Origin: Siminovitchia terrae
Lineage (GTDB): Bacteria > Bacillota > Bacilli > Bacillales > Bacillaceae_C
Length of the DNA stretch: 64,000 nucleotides
Assembly (NCBI RefSeq): GCF_003605405.2
Contig: NZ_QYTW02000002.1
Span: 88,555-152,554 of the forward strand
Direction: 5' to 3'
The position numbers and the translations under genes were made by a program. The notes under the pieces were generated by a model, which was given only the letters and a program-made list of their open reading frames with translations, searched no databases and was not told the origin of the DNA. Positions 1 through 7,905 of the stretch are shown here, in pieces. Within the stretch, counting starts at the first letter, position 1; the number at the start of each line of letters is the position of its first letter.

Positions 1-799
1 GGACCTCGCTGACCATTCCTACCGGGTCATTTTTATGACCGGCAAAATCAACTTTACTCCCTTCAATAAAGAGAAGAAAACCATTGGAATTTTGATTGAG
101 AGTTTGTAAAGCTTTTTTGGTCATCTCGGCTAGGGAAGGCTGTTCAGGATGCAGCTTTTCTCTATCAAAATCATACGCCATATCTTCTTCAGAAAAAAAT
201 CCGTGAAGCTGCAATCCGTATGAATTCATCATTTCTTTTTTTGTAGAAATAGAGCTCGGGAGAAATGAATACTTTTTTCCGCCGCCAAGCATGACATCGA
301 TATTTTGGTGAGCCTGTTGAAAGCCAATTTCCTTCATTTGGTGCCGACTATTAGAGTGCGCCGAAAAAGCGGCAGGTGTAGCATGTTGAACAGGAGCCGT
401 TGCGATGATTCCTGTTGCTAATCCTTTCTCTTTTGCAGCCTCCAAAACGTTTGCGACCGGACGGCCTCTGCGTTCTCCTTCTTTTTCATTAACAGGAACC
501 ATTCCAATAAAATCAACAGTTGTTTTATGTCCGGTGGCCATTGCAGTCGCAGCCGCTGCTGAATCCGTAATGGCTGAACGCAGAGAATAAGTATGGACTC
601 CGCCTGTCAAAATTTGATCCAATGCAAGTGGCTTGCCTTTGTAATGTCTAGCCAATGTAACGACGTCTGAATTTGTTCCGTCCATCACCATGAAGATGAC
701 ATTCTTTCTGCTGACTTCGCCAAGAACAGCCTCGGCGTTATGGGGCATAATAAAAGTAAAAGAATATATAAGAACCGCAATGATTATCTTTTTGAACAT
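1..799 (-). CDS. Alkaline phosphatase, N-terminal part (runs off the window start)
   Basis: This gene encodes a secreted phosphomonoesterase that releases phosphate from organic esters outside the membrane. The reading frame is open from the ATG at 799 to base 1, so about 266 N-terminal residues are visible. It begins with a hydrophobic signal peptide (KKIIIAVLIYSFTFIMP). D40 lies in FMVMDGTNSDVV, a metal ligand position. S80 lies in TDSAAAATAMATG, the phosphorylated serine of the PhoA family. Near the window edge FIEGSKVDFAGH gives the E..D...H metal-binding triad. An ATG at 802 is also possible, but GGAGG at 806-810 is better spaced for 799. The C-terminal half is missing only because the window ends. 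Phosphate-starvation control by PhoPR is usual for the family, but no box was confirmed here. Confidence 0.9.
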   Translation of the reverse strand, partial: MFKKIIIAVLIYSFTFIMPHNAEAVLGEVSRKNVIFMVMDGTNSDVVTLARHYKGKPLALDQILTGGVHTYSLRSAITDSAAAATAMATGHKTTVDFIGMVPVNEKEGERRGRPVANVLEAAKEKGLATGIIATAPVQHATPAAFSAHSNSRHQMKEIGFQQAHQNIDVMLGGGKKYSFLPSSISTKKEMMNSYGLQLHGFFSEEDMAYDFDREKLHPEQPSLAEMTKKALQTLNQNSNGFLLFIEGSKVDFAGHKNDPVGMVSEV

Positions 800-872
800 C
801 ATTTACCTCCAAGTTATACTGAATGCTCTTATTATTGGAGGGAAAAATGAATTTATTCGAGGTCGAAAATAA

Positions 873-906
873 AAAACCGCAACGCCTGTTTCTGCGTTGC
901 GGTTTT
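873..906 (-). terminator. Intrinsic terminator after the LysM/NlpC-P60 gene
   Basis: The arms AAAACCGCAACGC (873-885) and GCGTTGCGGTTTT (894-906) are perfectly complementary. On the minus strand the hairpin is followed by a T-rich run, just after the stop codon at 911. Confidence 0.85.
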
Positions 907-910
907 CTGT

Positions 911-1993
911 TCAATAGAACTTTTTGAATCCGTCAAATTTGCTCTTCCAGTAGGAATTATTGAGGCTTGAAACCTCAACTCCGTTGTTTCCTGCATGGAT
1001 GAATTGGTTGCTTCCCAGATAGATTCCCATATGAGAGATACCACTGCGATATGTATTTTTGAAAAAGACTAAATCACCAGCTTGAGGGCTTTTTGTATAA
1101 TATGAGCGATTATAGTAACCGTCTGTACCTAACCTACTGATGTTGTGGCCGGCTTGTTTAAATGCATAATAAATGAATCCGCTGCAATCAAATCCTGCAG
1201 GGGTTGTCCCGCCCCACGCATATTTTACTCCAATATGCTGTTTGGCTGATTGTACGACGTTGCCCACTTTTCCCTGAGTTGGCCTTGACACTGAAGCAGC
1301 AGCTGAATTCTGGTTATTTCCAGAGGAGCCTGTGGAAGGAGCACTTCCGTTCAGGCGAAGGACTTGACCGACATAAATTATGTCTGATCTTAATCCGTTT
1401 GCTTGTTTTAAGTTTGCTACGGTTGTTCCGTATTTTGCAGCTATCCGGCCAAGTGTATCTCCAGAAACCACCTTATATGTAGTAGTACTGCCGCTGTTGC
1501 TATTTGCTGACGGCCTTGGACTTGAAGAGGTTGATGGTGCTGGAGCAGATGAACTGCTACCTTGTGATACTTTTAATACCTGTCCTGGCCTAATCATATC
1601 AGATGTCAGACCGTTCCATTGTTTTAGTTGGCTAAGGGTGATACCGTGTGCATTGGCAATTCTAATTAGGTAATCACCTGATTTAACTGTGTATGTATTC
1701 CCCGCTTTTGAGGAAGTGACCGGACCTTGAGTTGAGGTTTTGGAAGTTGTTGAGGTAGTTGGCTTATTAGTTGTGTTGCTATTTCCATCTATTTTAAGAA
1801 CTTGCCTTGGATAGATAATATCACTACTTAAACCATTCAACTTTTTAATATTATTTATAGTCGTTTTGTACTGGTTTGCGATTTTCCATAGACTGTCACC
1901 AGGCTTAACTTCGTGGCTTGCCGCAGAAGCTTTACCAGAAAAAGTTGCCACTAATGCTACTGTAGCCACGCCGCCTACTAACTTTTTCCGCAC
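911..1993 (-). CDS. Peptidoglycan DL-endopeptidase with three LysM domains and an NlpC/P60 domain
   Basis: This is a secreted cell-wall hydrolase of 360 residues, of the LytE/CwlS type, that cuts the gamma-D-Glu-meso-DAP bond in stem peptides. A signal peptide ends near ASA (residues 22-25). Three LysM wall-binding repeats follow at about 28-70, 99-142 and 172-214, separated by Ser/Thr/Pro-rich linkers. The catalytic NlpC/P60 domain fills about 245-360, with Cys in FDCSGFIYYAF and His in ISHMGIYLG and FIHAG. The start is a GTG at 1993 behind a GGGGGA ribosome binding site. The exact paralogue (LytE, LytF, CwlS) cannot be fixed because these share the same architecture. Expression is commonly tied to WalRK or sigma factors in Bacillus; that is not shown by the sequence. 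Confidence 0.92.
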   Translation of the reverse strand: MRKKLVGGVATVALVATFSGKASAASHEVKPGDSLWKIANQYKTTINNIKKLNGLSSDIIYPRQVLKIDGNSNTTNKPTTSTTSKTSTQGPVTSSKAGNTYTVKSGDYLIRIANAHGITLSQLKQWNGLTSDMIRPGQVLKVSQGSSSSAPAPSTSSSPRPSANSNSGSTTTYKVVSGDTLGRIAAKYGTTVANLKQANGLRSDIIYVGQVLRLNGSAPSTGSSGNNQNSAAASVSRPTQGKVGNVVQSAKQHIGVKYAWGGTTPAGFDCSGFIYYAFKQAGHNISRLGTDGYYNRSYYTKSPQAGDLVFFKNTYRSGISHMGIYLGSNQFIHAGNNGVEVSSLNNSYWKSKFDGFKKFY

Positions 1994-2188
1994 AATTTAT
2001 TCCCCCTAAACATATAGCCTTTTAGCCAGTCTAGCATAAATTTTTCACAATTCGTGTTAATAATACCAAATGTTACATGATTTTAATAATGTAACCATAT
2101 TTTTCCATATGAAATGAATGATTTTCTTTTCATCTGTAGGTCAATATCATAGAATAAGAAATAAGAAGGATTTCAGGGGGTTTTTGAC

Positions 2189-3373
2189 TTGGTAAAAAAG
2201 AATCGATTTGAAACGGATGTTATCCATGCGGGGTATAGGCCAGCTGATTATCTGGGCAGCCTTGTTCCGCCTATTTTTCAGACTTCGACATATACATTTC
2301 CATCCGCAGAAGAAGGAGAAAGGCGATTTGCAGGAGAATCAGAAGGACATATATACTCAAGGTTGGGAAATCCTACTGTGACCGCTCTTGAGGAAAGAAT
2401 GACAGCGCTTGAACAAGGGGAAGCTGCACTTGCTTTTGCTTCAGGAATGGGAGCGGTTAGCGCCACTCTTTTCCATTTGACAAATACCGGTGATCATATC
2501 TTATGCTCTGGTGGTATTTATGGATGTACATTCGGTCTTTTACAAATAATGAAGAAAAAATATAATATTGACCATGATTTGATCGATATGGACAGGGAAG
2601 AAGCGATAAAGGCAGCGATTCGTGACAATACAAAGGTGATTTATGTTGAGACGCCTATTAATCCAACGATGAAACTAGTTGACCTTGAAATGATTGTAAG
2701 GATCGCAAAAGAGCACGACATTCGCGTTGTTGTTGATAACACATTTTGTTCACCATATTTACAAAGGCCGCTATCCTTGGGATGTGACTACGTTGTCCAC
2801 AGCGCTACTAAATACATTGGGGGCCACGGAGATGTAGTTGCAGGTATTGTTGTTGGAGCTGACAAAGAGGAGATCGCTGAAATGGGCGTGACAATGAGGA
2901 AGGATATCGGGGGAATTATGTCTCCATTTGATGCCTGGCTGCTGCTGCGTGGTTTGAAGACATTAGCAGTGAGGCTTGATCGGCACTGTGAAAATGCTGA
3001 AAAAATTGCTGAAAAATTAAAGGCGCACCCAAAGGTTGGACGAATGTTCTATCCTGGAGATCCGGACTTTCCTCAATACGAGCTTGCTAAGAGACAAATG
3101 AGGCTGCCGGGAGGAATGATTAGCTTTGAAGTCAAAGGGAGTAAAGAGGAAGCACAGGCGATTTTAAATCGGGTGAAACTCATTCGGCTTGCTGTCAGTC
3201 TAGGTGATACTGAGACATTGATTCAGCATCCGGCGACAATGACCCATGCAGTTGTCCCTGAAGACGAGCGGAAAAAAATGGGGATTACTGATACTTTAAT
3301 CAGAATGTCTGTCGGTATTGAAGCATGGGAAGATGTATGGGAAGATTTGAAGCAGGCACTGGACGGAATTTGA
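2189..3373 (+). CDS. megL: L-methionine gamma-lyase (PLP-dependent)
   Basis: The enzyme splits methionine into methanethiol, 2-oxobutyrate and ammonia. It is a Cys/Met-metabolism PLP enzyme of 394 residues, the normal family length. Visible marks are YSRLGNPT near residue 58, the PLP lysine in HSATKYIGGHGD, and IYGCTFG. The YGCT cysteine is characteristic of methionine gamma-lyase, where cystathionine gamma-synthases and lyases usually have another residue. RLDRHCENA and SLGDTETLIQHPATMTH are also family typical. The start is a TTG at 2189 with AGGGGG at 2175-2180. The gene stands alone between a divergent autolysin gene and its own terminator. A cystathionine lyase activity cannot be excluded from sequence alone. 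Confidence 0.88.
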   Translation: MVKKNRFETDVIHAGYRPADYLGSLVPPIFQTSTYTFPSAEEGERRFAGESEGHIYSRLGNPTVTALEERMTALEQGEAALAFASGMGAVSATLFHLTNTGDHILCSGGIYGCTFGLLQIMKKKYNIDHDLIDMDREEAIKAAIRDNTKVIYVETPINPTMKLVDLEMIVRIAKEHDIRVVVDNTFCSPYLQRPLSLGCDYVVHSATKYIGGHGDVVAGIVVGADKEEIAEMGVTMRKDIGGIMSPFDAWLLLRGLKTLAVRLDRHCENAEKIAEKLKAHPKVGRMFYPGDPDFPQYELAKRQMRLPGGMISFEVKGSKEEAQAILNRVKLIRLAVSLGDTETLIQHPATMTHAVVPEDERKKMGITDTLIRMSVGIEAWEDVWEDLKQALDGI

Positions 3374-3382
3374 TACATGATG

Positions 3383-3422
3383 AACCTTGCCATTTTCGTT
3401 TGAAATAGGCAAGGTTTTTTGT
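3383..3422 (+). terminator. Terminator after methionine gamma-lyase
   Basis: Stem AACCTTGCC (3383-3391) pairs with GGCAAGGTT (3408-3416) and is followed by a run of Ts. Confidence 0.85.
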
Positions 3423-3443
3423 TGTTGATCACATTTTACTGCG

Positions 3444-3731
3444 TCATGTGCTGAGTCTAGTTCCAGCACAATCAATTAGTAGAAACCATAAGCTTTCTCC
3501 TACAAAAAGTTGATATTGGGATAGGACATCCTGGTACGCGCGAGTGATAGGGTTCATCAGCTCAGGGTCATTACAAACTACGCCTTCATCAGTGTCCGTC
3601 TAGCTTTGCGCTGGTAAACAGGGACTCTCGCACTTCTTATCCTTGATTCCATCGAAGACATTCCATTCTGTATGTTGATGAACTGGGGCTTTTGTTCTTG
3701 TAAACAAATCGATACAGATGAGTAGCGCATT
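3444..3731 (-). pseudogene. Possible decayed small ORF (family not recognised)
   Basis: Most of the 525-bp gap between methionine gamma-lyase and nagB has no intact gene. On the minus strand one frame stays open from 3731 to 3444 except for a single in-frame TAG at 3602-3600. The downstream half reads as protein-like sequence (for example DPELMNPITRAYQDVLSQ), 51 codons ending in TGA at 3444. No start codon with a ribosome binding site was found, and I do not recognise the family. It may be a remnant or chance. Confidence 0.2.
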
Positions 3732-3789
3732 CTAAGGTTCTAAGTAAAATATTGGAAAGTGAATCAACATTTTTGTAACTTTTTTTTCA

Positions 3790-3818
3790 TTGTAACTGGA
3801 AAAAATGAGCTTTATAAT
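3790..3818 (+). promoter_or_regulatory. SigA-type promoter of nagB
   Basis: TTGTAA (3790-3795) and TATAAT (3813-3818) are separated by 17 bases. Transcription would start near 3825, giving an untranslated leader of about 140 bases. Confidence 0.65.
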
Positions 3819-3849
3819 TAATACGTGTTTAGTCAGAGGGTTTGGCTAA

Positions 3850-3864
3850 CTTGGTATAAGCAAG
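3850..3864 (+). promoter_or_regulatory. Candidate GntR/NagR-type operator upstream of nagB
   Basis: CTTGGTATAAGCAAG is an imperfect palindrome just downstream of the predicted start of transcription. Its TTGGTATA core resembles, from memory, the dre sites bound by the GntR/HutC-family N-acetylglucosamine repressor NagR (YvoA). No such regulator gene is in the window. Confidence 0.4.
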
Positions 3865-3966
3865 GGGGCAATTTTTTGATAAAGGGTTACTGTCAAAAGT
3901 GCAGGAATCCTGGCCAAGATTTAAATTTAGCTGTTTTGCGCCTGTATATTGTTAGGAGGAAAAAAT

Positions 3967-4680
3967 ATGAATGTCTTGATTTTCGAAAGTCCCGACGAAG
4001 CTACAAAAGCCGCTTTTGACATTGTTATGCAACGCCTTGAAACAGGACTGCAAACAATGGGGTTGGCAACAGGAAGCACCCCTTTGAAGCTTTATGAAAA
4101 ACTCCGCAATACGGATACTGATGTATCCCATGTGACAACTGTTAATTTGGATGAATATGTTGGTTTGGAGCCAACTGATCCTCAAAGCTATAATTATTAC
4201 ATGAATGAAGAATTGTTCAAATATATGAATTTCGCTGCAACGTATGTTCCTAATGGAGCGGTTGAGGATCCAGAGAAAGAGTGTGAGCGTTACGAAGAAA
4301 TTCTCAAAAAAAATCCTGTTGACCTCCAAATTCTAGGCATGGGACCAAATGGACATATCGGCTTTAATGAGCCGGGCACCTCCTTTGACTCCGTAACACA
4401 TATTGCCGAATTGACTGCATCTACAAGAGAGGCTAATAAACGATTTTTTGAAAAAGAAGAACAGGTTCCAACAAAAGCGATTACAATGGGGATTTCCTCT
4501 ATCCTGTCAGCTAAAGAGGTTTTGATGCTGGCCTTTGGGGAGAGCAAAGCGGAGGCGGTAAGAAGCATGATCGATGAGCCTGTCACGGAGGGCTGCCCAG
4601 CCTCTGTTCTGCAAAATCATTCAAATGCTGTCATCATCCTTGATAAAGAGGCAGCAAGCAAATTGGAGCGCAGCAAATAA
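3967..4680 (+). CDS. nagB: Glucosamine-6-phosphate deaminase
   Basis: The enzyme converts glucosamine 6-phosphate to fructose 6-phosphate and ammonia, feeding amino sugars into glycolysis. The protein has 237 residues, close to Bacillus NagB. TGSTPLKLYEKL is the phosphate-binding segment. NLDEYVGL carries the catalytic acid region, and GMGPNGHIGFNEPG is the family signature. The start is the ATG at 3967, with AGGAGG at 3955-3960; the frame is open further upstream (TTG 3949), but that would place the ribosome binding site inside the coding region. nagA is not adjacent, so deacetylation must be encoded elsewhere. The gene is monocistronic, with its own promoter and terminator, and a possible NagR operator at 3850. 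Confidence 0.93.
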   Translation: MNVLIFESPDEATKAAFDIVMQRLETGLQTMGLATGSTPLKLYEKLRNTDTDVSHVTTVNLDEYVGLEPTDPQSYNYYMNEELFKYMNFAATYVPNGAVEDPEKECERYEEILKKNPVDLQILGMGPNGHIGFNEPGTSFDSVTHIAELTASTREANKRFFEKEEQVPTKAITMGISSILSAKEVLMLAFGESKAEAVRSMIDEPVTEGCPASVLQNHSNAVIILDKEAASKLERSK

Positions 4681-4683
4681 GAA

Positions 4684-4718
4684 AAAGGCCGGCCCTCTTG
4701 TAGAGGCGTCCGGCCTTT
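4684..4718 (+). terminator. Terminator between nagB and the convergent YknX-like gene
   Basis: AAAGGCCGG (4684-4692) pairs with CCGGCCTTT (4710-4718), extended by an inner CCCTC/GAGG pairing. It lies between two convergent genes and may serve both directions. Confidence 0.75.
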
Positions 4719-4724
4719 GGTATT

Positions 4725-5987
4725 TTATTGCTGCAATATTCCGATGAATATATATTTGATTGCTTTTTTTCGAGAGATGTCTTTTGCAGCAGCTTTGCTC
4801 AATTTATGAAGGTTCAAAGGAGTGATGAACGGAGCCTGCCCTATTGCTTCTCGTTGATCTGTTACGTAAACCTCCTCTGTTTCCGCTCCTTCTGTAATGG
4901 CATAAAGATTCCCTACTTCTAATCCCGTAGTGACTTTCCGCTTTTCAACCAGCCCTTTTTCGTTCAGTACCCAAATATAAGATTTTTCTCCATTATTCTT
5001 AATGCTTTTTCCTGGAACGGCAGGAACGTCGTTCTCTTCTTCCAAAATAATATTTGCAGTGACATGATAACCGATGTGTACTTCTTCCTCTTCTTGCTCA
5101 AAGATGACTGTAAAAGGGTACAGGCTTTTATTTTTATGATCCGATTTGTTAGAAGGGAGCTTAACGATTTGACTGATCTCTCCAGCCAACCGGCCTTTAA
5201 ATAGATGTGAAAGGATATCCACCTTCATTCCTTCCTCCACCTGAGTCATCAGTTCCTCGCTAAGCTTCCCCTTCATTATTGTTTCATCAGAAACAATTGT
5301 CATGACCTTGTTTGAATCTGGATTTATTTCTTTAATAATTCCTGTGGCGGGGCTGGTTATTGACAGATTGTCCTTATCACTTAAATATGAGTCCCTTTGT
5401 TGTTCCAGTTTTTTTATATCGGCTTCAATCTTTTCCATTTCCAAGGTTTTATCGCCAATTTCTTTCTCAATGGTCTGTTTCCATTCCGCCTCGTTATAGC
5501 TGTCCTGATTGGTGTCAGGGAGAGGTTGTGAATGATCAACGTTATTGTTATAAGAATCATTATTAGGCGCCTTAGGTGTAATAGGAGGAGGCATAGACCT
5601 TAAGTTATTGATCAGGGACTGGACACTGTTTTTCTTTGATTGCAGACTTTCTATCTCTCCATCCAATATAGCGGTTTGACGGTCAATGTCATCACTTTGA
5701 TAGTTAAATAGAGGTGTTCCTTCTTCAACGAAGTCACCTTCACTCACATAGAACTCCTCTATGCTTTCATCCTTTTCAGCCATGATATGGTACGTCTCGG
5801 CTTCTGCAATGATGCCCTCAACGGGAATTGAATCGACAATATCCACTGCTTTTATTTGGGACCAGTCTGTAATATGATTAACGCGGCTGACTTTACTCTT
5901 TTCTTTGCTGATTAGCACAATATTCACTATTAAAAAAAGGATGATTCCCAATACAACTGCAAAACGAAGCCACTTATTCATTGCCAC
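4725..5987 (-). CDS. HlyD/RND-type membrane fusion (adaptor) protein, YknX-like
   Basis: This is an extracytoplasmic adaptor protein of 420 residues, of the kind that couples an ABC exporter to the outside of the Gram-positive membrane. It has one N-terminal membrane anchor (residues 8-26), then a split biotinyl-lipoyl-like half-motif around 70-95. A long Gln/Lys/Glu-rich coiled-coil hairpin (about 100-215) is interrupted by a Pro/Asn-rich stretch (128-160). The second lipoyl half follows (NLSITSPATGIIKEINPD), then beta-barrel domains. GTG at 5987 or ATG at 5981 may start it. It lies 12 bases after a Yip1-family gene in the same order as yknW-yknX of B. subtilis, but no yknY ATPase or yknZ permease follows. 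The substrate is unknown. Confidence 0.75.
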   Translation of the reverse strand: MAMNKWLRFAVVLGIILFLIVNIVLISKEKSKVSRVNHITDWSQIKAVDIVDSIPVEGIIAEAETYHIMAEKDESIEEFYVSEGDFVEEGTPLFNYQSDDIDRQTAILDGEIESLQSKKNSVQSLINNLRSMPPPITPKAPNNDSYNNNVDHSQPLPDTNQDSYNEAEWKQTIEKEIGDKTLEMEKIEADIKKLEQQRDSYLSDKDNLSITSPATGIIKEINPDSNKVMTIVSDETIMKGKLSEELMTQVEEGMKVDILSHLFKGRLAGEISQIVKLPSNKSDHKNKSLYPFTVIFEQEEEEVHIGYHVTANIILEEENDVPAVPGKSIKNNGEKSYIWVLNEKGLVEKRKVTTGLEVGNLYAITEGAETEEVYVTDQREAIGQAPFITPLNLHKLSKAAAKDISRKKAIKYIFIGILQQ

Positions 5988-5999
5988 AGCACACTTTCA

Positions 6000-6662
6000 T
6001 TATAAGATCTTTTTAAAATCAAGAAATGCAAGAAATGTCGTACCGAGCCAAAATATGATATGGATGCTAATAATGATTATAAATGATGGTAGCCGGCGTC
6101 GGGTGCTTAAAATTCGCATACCGTAAAGCTGTATTGAAATCACCCACAATTTAAATAAAGAGATAGAGCCAAGAAAATAGATTAAAAATCGTTTGTCAGT
6201 TATGTAATGAGCAACTGGCCCAAGAGAAAAAGGGGAAGAAAACCAAGGTAGGTTCATTTGAACGGCAAGTACAATGTTGATGACCTGCTCCAATAATAAG
6301 ATTGGAAATATGAAAGCTTGTAAAACAATAAGTTTGGTATATGGGATATCTGTAAGTGTCCAGAACCAGAGCGCCTGAAAGAAGATGATCAAGGCGGCAT
6401 AAAGGAGCCCGTGAATGAAACGCCCCAAGCCAAAATAGTTTTTCAGCCACTCAAAAACGCTGCCGGGAACTGCCGTTAATTCAGATGACATGACATGCGT
6501 ACCGATGCCTGCGAAACCCGCTCCGTAAAAGACGAGGGCACTTAAGATAAATAAAATCAATATGTTGGGACGAAGCCCATAAACAGTCTCTGCTTTCTCC
6601 AATTGGAAGAAGCTTCTTTTTGAATAAAGCAGCCCTTTTAATATCCGTAACTGGTAAATCAA
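6000..6662 (-). CDS. Yip1-family membrane protein, YknW-like
   Basis: This is a 220-residue integral membrane protein with about five hydrophobic segments (roughly 33-53, 82-106, 111-133, 155-178, 192-212). Its layout fits the Yip1 domain family that includes B. subtilis YknW, which helps assemble the YknXYZ transporter protecting against the SDP toxin. It is the first gene of a two-gene operon with the adaptor at 4725-5987. The family call rests on topology and gene order, since the sequence itself is poorly conserved. The gene could be an accessory protein for an exporter encoded elsewhere. Confidence 0.6.
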   Translation of the reverse strand: MIYQLRILKGLLYSKRSFFQLEKAETVYGLRPNILILFILSALVFYGAGFAGIGTHVMSSELTAVPGSVFEWLKNYFGLGRFIHGLLYAALIIFFQALWFWTLTDIPYTKLIVLQAFIFPILLLEQVINIVLAVQMNLPWFSSPFSLGPVAHYITDKRFLIYFLGSISLFKLWVISIQLYGMRILSTRRRLPSFIIIISIHIIFWLGTTFLAFLDFKKIL

Positions 6663-6886
6663 CTTAAAATCACCTGTCTCGAAACTATTGATTTTCCTCT
6701 ATTTTACCTCATAAGCTCCGATTTTGTAATCTGTAATATGAAAATTTGATTTAATCCGACGAAACTATAAATTTAAACCTCTTAATTTTTGGATTGAATT
6801 CTTTTTTTTAAAAGTCCAAAATAGAGAACGTTGATACAATCCATATGTAAACGGATACAGCATTTACGGGGGTTTTTGAACAGCTA

Positions 6887-6901
6887 AAGATTCTGAAAAA
6901 T
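6887..6901 (+). promoter_or_regulatory. Candidate CodY box upstream of ilvE
   Basis: AAGATTCTGAAAAAT matches 12 of 15 positions of the CodY consensus AATTTTCWGAAAATT. It lies about 90 bases before ilvE and just before a TTGACG hexamer (6904-6909); TATAAT at 6942-6947 is too far away to pair with that hexamer. The 6663-6987 gap otherwise holds no gene. CodY repression of ilv-leu operons by branched-chain amino acids and GTP is established in Bacillus; this site is a prediction. Confidence 0.35.
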
Positions 6902-6987
6902 GGTTGACGAAACAAGGAATCAGCGTTATGATTAGGAACTATATAATACATCCACAAACGACAAATGTGCGAGAGGGGCGAACAAAG

Positions 6988-7887
6988 GTGAGTGAACAGT
7001 GGATATTCCTCAACGGCAGCTATGTTAATAAGGAAGAGGCCGTTATTTCGGTATATGACCATGGATTTTTGTACGGGGATGGTGTTTTTGAAGGAATCCG
7101 TTCATACGGAGGCAATATATTCCGACTAAATGAGCACCTTGTCCGCCTGTATGAATCTGCGAAATCCATTATGATTGACATACCGTATACACAGGAGGAA
7201 ATGACACAAATTCTTGTGGAAACTCTCCGCAGAAATAATCTGAAAGATGGGTATATTCGCCTGGTTGTCTCTCGTGGAGTCGGAGATCTTGGGTTGGATC
7301 CGGCAAATTGCAGGAAGCCTTCTGTGATTGTTATTGCCGAACCACTTCGGATCTTTCCTAAAGAGCTATACGATTCAGGAATTGAAATTGCAACAGTGGC
7401 CACCCGGCGGAATCGCTCGGATGTCCTTAACCCGATGATTAAATCTTTGAACTATTTAAATAATATTCTTGTGAAAATAGAGGCAAACCTTGCTGGCGTG
7501 CAAGAGGCACTGATGCTGAATGACCAAGGTTATGTCGCCGAAGGTTCTGCTGATAATATATTTGTAGTAAAAGGTAATAAATTATTGACTCCTCCAGGGT
7601 ATATCGGAGCGCTTGTGGGAGTTACGAGAAATACAATCATCGAGATTGCAAGAGAGAAAGGCTACGAGGTCGAAGAAGCCATGTTCACCAGGCATGAAGT
7701 CTATACAGCGGACGAAGTCTTCCTGACAGGAACGGCAGCGGAAGTAATCGCCGTTGTAAAAGTAGATGGACGTGTCATCGGTGAAGGCAAGCCAGGTTCT
7801 GTAACAAAGGAATTGCTTGAAAGCTTCAGAGAAGTAACCTTGACAGATGGAGTAAAAGTTTACGACGAACCATTACATGTCGGCTAA
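6988..7887 (+). CDS. ilvE: Branched-chain amino acid aminotransferase
   Basis: This PLP-dependent class IV aminotransferase carries out the last step of valine, isoleucine and leucine synthesis. The protein has 299 residues, the short IlvE form rather than the ~360-residue YbgE/YwaA form. GFLYGDGVFEGIRSY is the typical N-terminal motif. The PLP lysine lies in MIKSLNYLNNILVK, and EGSADNIFVV and FLTGTAAEV bind the cofactor phosphate. The chosen start is the GTG at 6988 (MSEQWIFLNG), with AGAGGGG at 6972-6978; an in-frame TTG at 6904 would add 28 residues without family similarity. It is the first gene of the ilv-leu operon, 18 bases before ilvD. Confidence 0.93.
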   Translation: MSEQWIFLNGSYVNKEEAVISVYDHGFLYGDGVFEGIRSYGGNIFRLNEHLVRLYESAKSIMIDIPYTQEEMTQILVETLRRNNLKDGYIRLVVSRGVGDLGLDPANCRKPSVIVIAEPLRIFPKELYDSGIEIATVATRRNRSDVLNPMIKSLNYLNNILVKIEANLAGVQEALMLNDQGYVAEGSADNIFVVKGNKLLTPPGYIGALVGVTRNTIIEIAREKGYEVEEAMFTRHEVYTADEVFLTGTAAEVIAVVKVDGRVIGEGKPGSVTKELLESFREVTLTDGVKVYDEPLHVG

Positions 7888-7905
7888 GATTAGAGGAGGA
7901 TGACG

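Noticed and set aside
3825-4019. 64-codon ORF in the nagB leader
   Set aside because: No ribosome binding site, not protein-like, and it overlaps the start of nagB in another frame; the region is better read as promoter, operator and leader.
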